Assembly: GCF_945859685.1 (NCBI RefSeq)
Contig: NC_079147.1
Location: 186,045,174-186,109,173 of the forward strand
DNA: 64,000 bases
Source of the DNA: Eupeodes corollae
Lineage: Eukaryota > Arthropoda > Insecta > Diptera > Syrphidae
Direction of reading: 5' to 3'
Shown: in pieces, positions 46,470 to 57,506 of the stretch
Numbering within the stretch: position 1 is the first letter of the stretch
How the letters are laid out: every line of letters begins with the position of its first letter
Made by a program: the position numbers and the translations under genes
Notes under the pieces: generated by a model
What the model was told of the DNA's origin: nothing
The model's input: only the letters and a program-made list of their open reading frames with translations
Databases searched by the model: none

Positions 46470-46868
46470 AAGAATGGAACTTTAGTTTTGTAACTGAAAA
46501 AAGGAAACCTCTAAATTACTCGCGCCCACGTGAACAATTTGATCGATCCTTACCAGTGTGGCCTTAGACCAGGAATATTCAGAGTTGATCAAATATTCAC
46601 ATTACGACTAATTCCAGAAAAAAAAAACAAGAAAGTCAAATCTACACCCAACATTTTTGCATATGACATTATCAACAGGGACGAATTGTATAGAGACATT
46701 GTTTAGTTTGGCATACCTGCCAATCTCGTCCGCTTGTGCAGAATAACTATAGGAGGATTCTCGCTGCTGCATAAAGGTTGGAAACAACTGCTAAACACAA
46801 CCTTGCGATGACAAGTTGATGCGCTGTCATGCGATTTCTTTAACATCGTCCTTGAAAGATGTCTTCAC
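46470..46868 (+). mobile_element. RTE-like LINE fragment, left half
   Basis: Plus-strand RT: LIDPYQCGLRPGISRVDQIF, then TPNIFAYDIINRDELYRDIV, FGIPANLVRLCRITIGG and VDALSCDFFNIVLER. This is the finger-palm region of RTE-type RT, before the YADD motif. Interrupted at 46880 by the insertion of another LINE and continued at 47277. Confidence 0.68.
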
Positions 46869-46880
46869 AACAACAACAAT

Positions 46881-47264
46881 AGATCGCATATAAGCTCGAT
46901 AATAGGTGTCATAACCGGACACTGTCTAATAGGAAAGCACGCCACGAGACTAGTCGTATTCTCAAATGACTTTTGCAGAAGCTGTATGGACGAGGAAGAG
47001 GAAGAAATGGTTCTTCTTCTTCTCTGCACATGCCCTGCTCTAGCTCGAAAACCCAAGAATTACCTAGGAGAATTCTTCTTTAACGATCTAAACGATCTAA
47101 ATCATATCGGTATAATCAGCCTTTCACGTTTCGTAAGGGAATCAAGGTGGTTCCATTGAGCTTAGGAGGAAGCCTCAAGATTCATGTGGTATCACAATGG
47201 GCCATTAAACGGGCCTAAGTGTGTCCGTTTCCATCTTGGACAGCCACTATAACCTAACCTAACC
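46881..47264 (+). mobile_element. 5'-truncated LINE inserted in the RTE-like LINE
   Basis: 384 bp bracketed by a perfect 12-bp target duplication AACAACAATAGA (46869-46880 and 47265-47276). It encodes the C-terminus of the RNase H-type LINE (ITGHCLIGKHATRLVVFSND, CRSCMDEEEEEMVLLLLCTC, then GEFFFNDLNDLN) and ends ACAGCCACTATAACCTAACC then TAACCTAACAAC. The homologous older copy is at about 46090-46456. Confidence 0.8.
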
Positions 47265-47276
47265 TAACAACAATAG

Positions 47277-47510
47277 AGGCATTTTCAAAAGTCTGTCAAA
47301 TTGCTGGAATATGCGGATGACATTAACATAATTGGAAGAACTCAGCGTTATGTCTATGGGGATTTTGTGAGTATTGAGATAGAGGCGACAAAAATGCGTT
47401 CAGTGGTTAAAGAGGGCAAAACAAAGTACATGTTGTCATCAAAATAGGACCTACCGCTATATAAGACCCTCATCAAGCTTTTCCTGCTCCTCTGCGCCCA
47501 AAATATTAAA
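47277..47510 (+). mobile_element. RTE-like LINE fragment, right half
   Basis: Continues the 46470-46868 fragment: LEYADDINIIGRTQRYVYGD, then IEIEATKMRSVVKEGKTKYM, the YADD active-site region of RTE-type RT. It decays after about 47510. Confidence 0.72.
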
Positions 47511-47549
47511 CAAGCCACTGTCATTGACAGCAGTCAGGTAAGAAATACT

Positions 47550-48420
47550 GGATCAATTGGATGTGTTGCAGTTTAAAAAACCACTTCTTGGACCACAAAA
47601 CAAGGTGAAATTGTTAAGTGGTCCACAAAGTAAAAAGACTGGGTGGAAGAATATGTTAGCAGAGTTTTATGGAGTATTTGGCACAAAACGGAGAGTTTTT
47701 ATTTCCTACCGTCAAGCATGGTGGCATGATAATCTGTGGATTTTTCTCTTTAAGATAAGATTTGGCTCGTGTTATTAGACAAATGAACAGGGAGAAGTCT
47801 GAAGACATTGAAAGAAAACGCTGTGATATCTGAATAAAGATTGATTGTCGAATGATTCGTATTTCAACAGAACAATAGACCTAAACACACGTCCAGACTT
47901 TGGCTAAATTATCTCAAAACATAGAAAAGACGAATACAAATCTTTCAAGTCACATGGCCAACGCAATCACGGGATATTAACCCTTACTTACTTACTTAAG
48001 GTGGCGCTACAGTCCTGTGTGAACTAGGGCCTCACCCAACAAACTTCTCCATCTAGCTCGGTCCCTAGCTAGATGTCTCCAGTTTCGCGCTCCAAGTTGG
48101 GTGAGGTCACCTTCCACTTGTGCGCGCCACCTGATCCGCGGTCTTCCTCTACTGCGCTGTCCTGTGGGTGCGGATTCGAAGACTTTCCGGGCCGGAGCAT
48201 TGGTTTCCATGCGCTCTACGTGACCCAGCCATCTTAGTCGTTGGACTTTTACTCTTCTTGCTAAGTCTACGTCGCTGTACAGCCCGTACAGTTCGTCGTT
48301 CCATCTTCTCCTCCACTCCCCTTCGATGCATACGGGACCGTAGATCATATTAACCCTATAGAGTCATTATTCCAGAAGCTGACTAAAAGGGTACGGGATT
48401 AATTACCTTCATAGGAATGT
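47550..48420 (+). mobile_element. Tc1-like transposase remnant (interrupted)
   Basis: Plus-strand fragments: SGPQSKKTGWKNMLAEFYGV and a degenerate HGGMI-CGFF segment (about 47715-47750), then QQNNRPKHTSRLWLNYL (47868-47920), IFQVTWPTQSRDINPIESLF and KLTKRVRD (to about 48400). The order matches the DDE domain of Tc1 transposases (the PKHTS and SPDLNPIE motifs). It is split at 47985-48346 by a LINE fragment and carries several frameshifts. Confidence 0.68.
47985..48346 (-). mobile_element. LINE 3' end inserted in the Tc1 remnant
   Basis: 362 bp bracketed by the 11-bp duplication ATATTAACCCT (47974-47984 and 48347-48357). The minus strand is open for 113 codons: GPVCIEGEWRRRWNDELYGL, KVQRLRWLGHVERM, RSRGRPRIRWRAQVEGDLTQ, LGARNWRHLARDRARWRSLL, a classic LINE ORF2 C-terminus. 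The tail is TAAGTAAGTAAG. The frame is still intact, so this is a comparatively young copy of the family also seen at 41.7-42.8 kb. Confidence 0.8.
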
Positions 48421-50240
48421 ACATTCCATTCACAAAAAAATTAAATTTCATGTCAAACAAAAACCAAATTTAACGAATTCTTTCCCAATGTGAATGGATT
48501 GTCAAATTAAAAATATTTATGAAGTTATTTACGCTTTGTTGTTATCTCATTATCGTTAACTGTTACTCAATATAAGACTTAATATTCACATTTACACTGC
48601 TCTACTAAAATCCATCTGTTTTCTGTTAAATACCGTCACCATTCTTCCATCGAAAGCAAAAATAAACCACATAATAACCTCTTCAAGCCTCCACCATAAT
48701 GCATTGACCTAGTATCAAATTTCAAAACATTCCCATCTAAAACACACATGGGACTGTTTAATCTTTTCAAATTATGACACTATCATCATATTATATACAC
48801 ACACATACATATTTATATATGTAACTTTTGTAAGATCAAAAGACCTAGTTTAAATTAATCTTTATCGGATGTTTACACCTTGAAAGGCCACCTGAATGCA
48901 TTTTAAATTCAGATAAAAAAAGAAAATCGTTCCAGATACCAATAAAAAACAAATAAAGTGAAAAATCGATTTCATTTGGGAAAACGAAAAGAACGACAAC
49001 CGCATCCACTTAAAAACCAGATAATAAATTTTGAGAGCGGTATAGCACACACTTCACCTTTATGTTGAATGCTTATATGCGTTTTGGATTATAAGGTTTT
49101 GTGTATGCGCGTGAAAGTAACAGTTTCCCAATTATAAATCGAATAAATTATAATATTAGAGTTGAGAAAATTGCATCGAATTCAAATAAATGAAGAAGAA
49201 AAAGTCTAAATGAAAGGAAAAAGATTAAAAGACTGTAAAATGGCTTGAGCTCACAAAACTACCTGATGTGATAGTTTTTTATATTTGCTGGTTGGAGAAA
49301 AGTAAATCAAACATTTGTCTTACGTTGTCTTACGTTTTAGCTGGGATAATGAGAAAAGATGCAAGTACCTAGCCATTTGACTGTAAACTATTGCCGACAA
49401 TGAGCGATACACATAAAGAAAGGCAAAGCGAAAGACCGTCTGCGATAAATTAATACCTTCAGTGTCTGCGAATTTTATAAATGACCGGCTTTTGTAGCGC
49501 AGAAAAATAAAAAAGGAGACTTAAATGATTAAATCTGTCAAAAGATGCAGATATACGAAGAACATGAGCACCATGCTTCAACTTATAGAGTATTACATTT
49601 GCAAAAAAAGCAATCTCTCCAAAGTCGAGACTTAATTATGGCTCATGCATTTCAGTCTCAGGTCTCAGACTCAGACTGATGTTGATTAATGAAAGTGCTG
49701 CATTTCATTGTATCTACTTTCCAATAGGACAACAAGTATTGGTTTCGTGTATTAAAATGAAATTGAATCTTAGGTATAACGATGGTGAAAAATATACTTG
49801 AAGTTCGATACAAATTTGTTGTGTTTCGAATCTAAGGGCGGACCAAATTCAATTTTCTTTCAATTAATATTTTCATTGAAAGAACAATATTTAATAGGTT
49901 TGCTAATAGGGACTTTTTAACAACTTTAAATTTAATTTGTGAACACACCCATTCACTAATCATTGAACATTTACATCTTTTAACAATGTGCAAACATTTT
50001 CTACCGAAATTCAGAGTCCAGCACGGAAATTTGAGTCTACTTATTCGTTGTGGTATGTTTCCGTGTCAGAGAGACAACGTGTTAGTGGAAGTGTCGAAAA
50101 CGATCTTAATCAATCAATCTCGCTCAAACCACATTATGGCATATTTTGTGTAAAGATCACGTCCAAAAAAGATGAACTTTATTCAAGAATTAAGTCGATG
50201 AATCGTTTGAATCCTGTGTGCGAGTAATGTTGTCAGGAAT
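48421..50240. other. Gene-free AT-rich stretch
   Basis: No recognised gene. A 79-codon open frame at 49988-50227 lies just upstream of the mariner-like fragment and may be part of that decayed element, but it has no clear motif. Confidence 0.4.
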
Positions 50241-50249
50241 GGATGATCT

Positions 50250-50400
50250 TATAAAGAAGTCAAGAAGTGGATTGATTCATGGATCGCCTCGAAAGATGAA
50301 CAATTTTTCGAAGCGGCATTCATACGCTGCTTGAAAGATGTTAGAAAGTAGTGGTCAGCTATTGACGATACTTTGAATAATATTTGTGTGAGCATTTTTA
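50250..50400 (+). mobile_element. Possible mariner-like transposase C-terminal remnant
   Basis: The + strand reads KWIDSWIASKDEQFFEAAFI followed by RCLKDVRK, resembling the end of mariner transposases, where the protein closes with a W-ID-W--SK---FF--GI--L--RW pattern. Short and broken; no terminal repeats found. Confidence 0.42.
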
Positions 50401-51575
50401 TTTCAAAAAAGGATCATGTTTTTCGTAAAACCGGCTGAAGCAAAGTTATATTAGTTATGGAGCAGAAAGTTTCCGTTCAAAAAGTTGCCGTTTAGTAGCG
50501 CATTCTGTCATTCCAGATTTCTCTGATTTTATTTTTCTTTCAGTATCAAATGAGTCCTTTAATTTTCCTCAAAAAAAATCTAAAAAAGCTTAGATGCAGC
50601 TTCAAGACAGACAACTGACAGATTTTGCACTTTTATTTATAAACTAAGCCAGATGAAAATGCACCTGGTACAAAAGATGATTTTCGCTTAGTTATCGTTT
50701 TCTAATTTAAGCTGCTCTAACTGCTAAAATGTGAAGGGAAAACGAAGCAGGTGGTAGTGCGACTTCAATTGCTGAGATAATTGTACATATATCAATATAT
50801 TTGTGCCGAATTCTGCTCCCGTATATAGAGCGCCAAGTGTAAGCTCTTGTAACGAACAACGCGACCAGTTGGTAATTGTGAACTGAGTTCTTAAATGTTG
50901 TTGGATGCAACATTTCTTTTTAAAGTTCTTCTCAAAATACGAACTGTTTGGGCTACACTTAGCTTATGTAAAAATCAAGCTCAACGTATTATTAGAAATC
51001 AAACAGGATGCATTATTTTCAAACTTGTGTTTGGGTTAAATGATTGTTGTTTAGATGCTATTTAACTGCGCTAATTAAAAACTTTAAACAATAGCCCGTA
51101 ATAGTTTTATTCTCATTTAAAAATTGTAGAAAACAAAAGTAATAAACTCTGGTGAAGTTCAATATATCGAAGAGTGATGAGACGCTTAGACGCTTACCAA
51201 GAACTGCCAAATGACTTTGTGCCTCATTTAAACTTTCTGTACTCTCAATTCATTTCAAATACTGAGTGTGATCTAAAAATGAACCCTCATTTATGTAAAA
51301 GTTAATTTGACTGTTATACAACTAGCACGACCTTTAACTCTTCAAGTTATCTACCAGAGTCAATTTAAGACTGACTTTAAGGATTTTCCTTCTGCAAGCA
51401 CTTCTTCTCTTATTTCTAACTAACTAAATTTTTTGATGTCTGAGGCCTCTATACGTGTTATACTTTAAAGATACATGAATGTTTCTAATTTATTAACAAT
51501 GCTCAACTTTTTGTGTATGCATTTGAAACACTCTCAAATCGATTGTATATTTACATAATCTACCACGAAATTTGA
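50401..51575. other. Gene-free stretch
   Basis: No gene or clear element seen. A minus-strand open frame of 68 codons at 50707-50913 has no recognisable content. Confidence 0.4.
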
Positions 51576-51579
51576 CATA

Positions 51580-52170
51580 TTATTGTCGTGAGATTCTTCT
51601 TAATAAATTAAGTAAAATTGGACGACTGTTTTATTATGGAGGAGAAACCCTTCGTGTTAATTTAAAATCAATACTGGTATACCTCAAGGGAGTCAACTTG
51701 GTCCATTACTATTTATTTTATTTATCAATGATTTTTCTTCTGTTTTAAATAATTCGATATCGATAATTTATGCGGATGATGTTAAAATTTTTCGAAAACA
51801 AGAACATCTTAATACATTTTTGGTTTTAAATATTGACAATTGTTGAATTCTTCACGTTTGAATAGAGAACCCTGATTTTCCAGCTGGCATTGTATGGGCG
51901 CCATACTATTCCGTTCATATTGATAGAATAGAAAGTATTCAACGTAGACTTTTAAGATTTAGTCTTCTATGCTTCCCATTGCTTAATGGACTTTTATCAC
52001 CTCCATACAGTCCCTTGATAAATCTACCATCGGTTACTGTTCACAGAGAGTAATTGCAGTTCTACTTTAAAGCTGGTGTATTAAATGGAACGATTTCATG
52101 TCTATTCTTTGTCGATTGTATTTCAATCGGAGTCTGGCTAGCTTAAGTAGGAATATACTCCATGGAACAA
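51580..52170 (+). mobile_element. Degenerate LINE fragment (RT palm to thumb)
   Basis: Plus strand in shifting frames: EILLNKLSKIGRLFYYGGET, GIPQGSQLGPLLFILFINDF, IIYADDVKIFRKQEHLNTF (active site YADD), then IVWAPYYSVHIDRIESIQRR and PPYSPLINLPS. Jockey-type LINE pattern. The part between the palm and thumb is deleted. Confidence 0.68.
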
Positions 52171-54720
52171 TTTTAAGCAGATCGATCAATTAAACAGCAA
52201 ATTCAAAAAGTTCGCTATACTCATTGACTCTACAAATGACAATCTAAAACCCGTCAGTGTCAAAATAATAAAAATGGAATTATTTAAAAGCATTGTCAAG
52301 CTTTCCAATTTAGGGTTTTAGGTAACTAACAAAGCTCCACAGGTCAACAGCTTCTTAAGAAACACACATATTTTTACATAATTGACATGTAAGCAAAATT
52401 ATTTAAGATTCAGGTTTCTTTTGTTCAATATTAACGCGTGCATGTGGTTTTTAACTCCTTCATACAACAATATCCCTATTCAGTGTAATAACTTGCTAAA
52501 TCAACGGATTTCAATTTATTCTTAAAAAAGCTTTGGCATAGATTTCCAGAGGTCATTTCCTTATTGTGTTCACTTCAAATAAAATTCTATTGACATAATC
52601 ACTTCCTGTCTATCGTCAAGTCGCCACTTTTATTAGGTATAGGTATAGTACCTAACCTATGCATCAGAAAATTCTTTTACTTTTTTTCTTATGCTGGAAA
52701 AAAGAGGAAAATTCCTTCTTATCCAATTCTCCATTGTCCGTATACTAATACTAACGTCTCTGCGACAAAATTGGTTTTCTTTTTTTTTTCCTTTGAAAGC
52801 AAACAAACTTATGTAAGGAATAAAGTTGATACAGTTTGGTTGAGAAAAAGAATCAATAATGTTGGTTTGGAAAATGTCTCATCACATTTAAGGATACTTT
52901 TTATACATATATAGACATAGGTTAGGTATTCACATTGAATCTTTCTCCTGAAAGCCAATTTAACTTTTTCTTTCCACACAAATATCAAGACTAACACAAG
53001 AGTCTACCTTAAAATGAGGTTATTTTAGTTTTTGTTTTTATGTTGAAAAATCAATAAAGAAACCCCCTGCATCATGCGTCCGGTCTGTGTATAAATATTT
53101 GATTAAAGGATAGAGAACTTTCACAAGAAATAGTAAACTTAAAGTTTGTTTTAGGTTAATTTGAAACTAATTAGCAACTTATATAGCTTCGGCATCAAGG
53201 ATATGCAATTGATTAAATACAGAAAAACAATGTCAGCAAAATTGAATATCCTTGAGTAAGTTAAATTACTTTTTAAATGAAAGTTAAGTTTTTTTGTTTT
53301 AAATAATATTAAGTTGTCTTAATTTAACTTGTCGAGTTGATGTGTCACTAACTTTTTGTTTCTTGCTAAATTTGAGTTTGAGCTTTATTTTTTTTGTTGT
53401 GTTGTTTAATTAGAGTTGGCACTAATGGCAAACATATACTAAATTTTAATAGTTAAATTGCGTGATGTTGTTTGCTAAAGGATCATTATCCTTTATTTTT
53501 GTATAGAGGGCATATACGCTCATGACACAATGAGTTACGAAATAAAACAAAAACTTTTCTTCTAATTTCACTAAAAGCAAATTACTTCCTTCGAGGGAAT
53601 TCTAACACATGTATAGAAATAGGCATTAAATATGAGCTTCTTTTGATATTAATATTTGTACAAATTTGTGACCTAGAAACCTTTGCAAGTTGTAAAAACG
53701 ATATTAATACTGGTTTTCTGGTTCCAAACATTCTATTAAAAGCCTATAAAATCTATATGCACGCTATTATACTAGAGTCTTGATTTAGGTTTTGTGAACT
53801 TCGATATTAGAATAGGGCACCTTACCTACCACCACCTCTACACCCTAGCGCAATAAATTTCGAGTTAACTTAATAATTTTTAGAATTAGTTATTCAATTT
53901 TGTCTATGTAATTGTTGCTACTCTATATGAACATCGCAAAAAGGTTTAAAACTTCTTATAATATAAAAAATGTATGACTTAATATACGGGTTTAAACTAT
54001 TCCTCAATTTTTTCTTGCTGTTAAGAAGTCGAAATGTTTAAAATTCAAATGTTTATTCATTAATATCAATCGTTATCATTTTGTTAGTGTGCAACTTTTT
54101 CCATGTTTTTTCCCTTTTGTTAAATTGAACACAAAAGTTAGAAAAATTATTTACATTGATTTTACCAAGTGCTCTAAGTTTACCCGGACAATATTTAACT
54201 ATTATTTTCGCAGAGTTTGTTTAAGCTCTCCTTTAGAATCGTTTGTTTAACTATTGTTATAAATTCTTCTAACTACGATGCCTTCACAATTTTCAGTGAT
54301 ATTAACATTGGTAGAACAAGCGGGAAAGTTTCCCAATGGCATGAATTTTAAAATTTTACATGTTGATAAATTTAAGATTTCTCAGTTTGATTTATCAGAA
54401 ATGAAATTAAACTTTTTTCGGAGCAATTGCATGTAATCTCATGTTCATTTTGAAATAAACAAACAAGCAACAACAATAAGCAAGACAATATGCTGAAAAG
54501 AAAACTCCAGCCATAATTGTATTGCGGTTCCTTCCGTAAATAACGACAGTTACCATGAAATCTATTCAGGAAAATCTACATTTTATCGTATTTGAAGGTG
54601 TATGTTTAATAGTTTAAGTTTACAGATTTTCAATTTGTTTTACTGTTTTTGTCAAGTTCCACAAACTTTGTATCCAAAAGGCATTAAACACCATTCATTT
54701 TACATGGTTACAAGCTGGGG
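52171..54720. other. Gene-free AT-rich stretch
   Basis: No gene, tRNA or mobile element recognised; the left few hundred bases may contain further decayed LINE sequence (FKKFAILIDSTNDNLKPVSV at about 52210). Confidence 0.4.
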
Positions 54721-54724
54721 TTTC

Positions 54725-56170
54725 ATTTCTCCACACTGTTGAAAATTCTTATGATTCTGAACAATGTTTTTACTTTATTCATTTCACCGAAGAAGATATA
54801 GTAGAGTCTATTTTAACTATTAAGTCGAACGCGGTGCGAATAGATGAAGTAAATCCTAATTTTTGGAATATTGTTCTGCCTCAAATCCTAAAATGTATAA
54901 CTCTTTTATTCAACTCTATATTAAGTACTTGTGAGTATCCAAGACTATGGAAGAATGCCAAGATACTTCCAATTCCTAAGACAAAAAACTCTGCTAACCC
55001 TGAATACCTGTCTATTGCTATATTTCCATACCTGTCAAAAAGTTTCAAAAAGTCGATTTTAAAACAAATCCAAGCATACCTAAATACAAACCGCCTTTTA
55101 AGCTCAAATCAATCAGGTATTCGAGGAAGCAGATGTTGCAAAACTGCTATTCTACTTGTTGTAGATGATATTCGAAGATCGATGGACACTAATTGTGCAC
55201 ATTTTTTAACGTTGTATGACTTTTCCTAAGCGTTTGACACGGTTGATCACTTTACACTTTGTAAAAAGCTTAGAGATGATTTCTTTTGCACTCATACTTA
55301 GCCGATCGTCAGAAACGTGTGGGTGTGAGAAGCTAATTGTCGTCATATCTTGCAGTTCCTGCAGGAGTCCCACAGGGTTCCACTCTTGGGCCGCTATTAT
55401 TTTCGATATATGTCAATGAAATTCCTCATCTAGTTAAGTCCTGCAACGTTCATATGTTCGCAGACAACTTCCAATTATACATATGCAGTCCGTTAGATGG
55501 CATAAGTAATGCTATAAGCCATATAAATGAAGACCTAGTGGGCTTTCAAAAGCATAACCTATCTCTCAACCCAGGGAAGTCAAAGACACTATGCATTTAC
55601 AAACGCATTTTAGATACGTCAAGTTTTCCACCATTGACTATGTGCATTCGGCCAGGAATCTGGGGATACTAGCTACTGGATACCAGCTACTACAATTGGT
55701 AAACTATATAGTGCTTTGCGTCTATCATGGCCAACCCAAAAGTATGTTCCTGTCAAAACTAAGATGTTACTTGTCAAAGCACTCCTGCTACCCATTTTGT
55801 TGTACAGATGTCAGGTTTTCTGGTGTGTTGACTCCTCAACAAGACGAAAACTTAATGTCATATACAACAATCTTGCAACATACATCTTCAACATAAGTTA
55901 TTTCGAGTAGGTCTGACTTTCGATAATCTCTTAAAGTTTAGGTCACTTATCCATTTACATGTAATTATGCAGTCTCGTCAACCTGAGTACCTGTACAACC
56001 GATTAGTTTTTGGAAGTTCACTTAGAACCGCGGTCCTAATTCAACCCAGATTTTATTGCCTGTAATCAGAGCGTACGTTTTTTGTCCATGCCACTCAATT
56101 ATGGAACACTTTTCCAACAACGATCAGAAGCATCATTAACGGACATTCACATTCAAAAACCGTCTTTTTA
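54725..56170 (+). mobile_element. Degenerate Jockey-type LINE copy
   Basis: Plus strand: FTEEDIVESILTIKSNAVRI, CEYPRLWKNAKILPIPKTKN, ILKQIQAYLNTNRLLSSNQS, AVPAGVPQGSTLGPLLFSIY, and FADNFQLY where the active site YADD has become FADN. It continues with LSLNPGKSKTLCIYK and a C-terminal stretch (FFVHATQLWNTFPTTIRSII near 56080). Frameshifts and stops throughout; dead. Confidence 0.75.
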
Positions 56171-57170
56171 AACACTTGGCCAGTAATACTTAAGCAAAAA
56201 GAATAAAAATGAATATGTTTAATTTCTATTAACATAAACTTAAAATTAAATAATTATTATGAATATCTTGCTGTGTTAAACATTTTCAAACATTCTTAAA
56301 TATTGTAAAGCCTTCACTTATAATAAGATTGCAATCTTAATGTGAAATTGTATGAAATACGAAATATTGTTGTTTTTGAAACTTTCTACGGAATCTGCGC
56401 TGATAACTTCGATTAGTTGATCGTTGTATTGCTTTTGGGTTGTACAATTATTCGCACGTCACGACCATTAAGTTTCCTTAAATCCAGTACATATGTTCTG
56501 TAACTATCGCCTCGAAAAAATTCTTCGAGAAAAATTGAAATTTGGAAACAAAAGTCATTTCAATGTACCACAGGGGTTTTTTAACTTTGAAAGTCCAAAA
56601 TTTTATCAAATATAATAACATGGAATGAAAATGACTGGAAAGTACTATAAAATGGTGTTATTTTACTTCGAAAGGCGATAACTTTTTGTCTTCAAACGTC
56701 AAAACTTATCTCCATATTAATATCAGTCAAAAACAAAACGTGCCAGTCTTAGTCTCTAAAAATTCTCATTACTCATGAGTTTTTACTTGACTCTATGTGA
56801 AGTTTTGAGCAAACCTTGAATTTAATACTTTTATAGTTTTGATAAATACGTTTTGGAGTTAACTTAAAATGCTGGTTACGAATTTAAATTTTGATTTTAA
56901 CTATTTGCTTAAGTTTTAAAAATATCTGTTTTCAATATTATTTTATATGAAGATTTTTTGAATATCGTATGAAATTATATAAATATTTCAACTGAATTTT
57001 AGAGAAAGGGATTGATTTGAAAATCATCAGAATTAAAAAAAAATAATTTCTCAAAACCCTAAAGTGATAAATTAACTTTGAAGTCGGATTTGAATTATGG
57101 CCATCAAAACCCATTAGATAAATACACACTGATACGCCCTGCCTCATAAATAGAAGCGTATATTCGAAGA
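56171..57170. other. Gene-free stretch with a minor repeat
   Basis: No gene seen. The phrase around 56400-56430 (TGATAACTTCGATTAGTTGA) recurs in diverged form at about 59540-59560, so part of this DNA is a low-copy repeat. Confidence 0.4.
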
Positions 57171-57174
57171 GAAC

Positions 57175-57500
57175 GAAAGGTGCATTCCGACTAGCTCGGT
57201 AAAGTTTGTAATACCCGTTCTGCTTGGAATGCTTATCAGTTTACCCCTGAGCTCTATTTCGGACGTTCTATAAAGATTCTTTCTTTAAACGCACTACACG
57301 AATGTGTAACGCTTTACCAAAGTCAATATTTTCCACTCATTACGATGTGCAGTCTCTCAAAACTAATGTGCATCTGTATCTCGATTCTAATTCTGTCCTA
57401 CCTTGCTCGCACTGTGATTATAAGGGTATTCATAACCCCCTTAGTGCGCGCTCAATATTTAAAAAAAGGTCTTTCCACACCTGTTGTTTTCGAAACTTAC
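57175..57500 (+). mobile_element. LINE C-terminal fragment
   Basis: The + strand contains MCNALPKSIFSTHYDVQSLK then TNVHLYLDSNSV (57302-57400), the typical W/CN-LP...F-T-YD--SFK closing region of Jockey/CR1-type LINE ORF2. It abuts the tail of the reverse-strand LINE at 57507. Confidence 0.6.
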
Positions 57501-57506
57501 TTTGAT

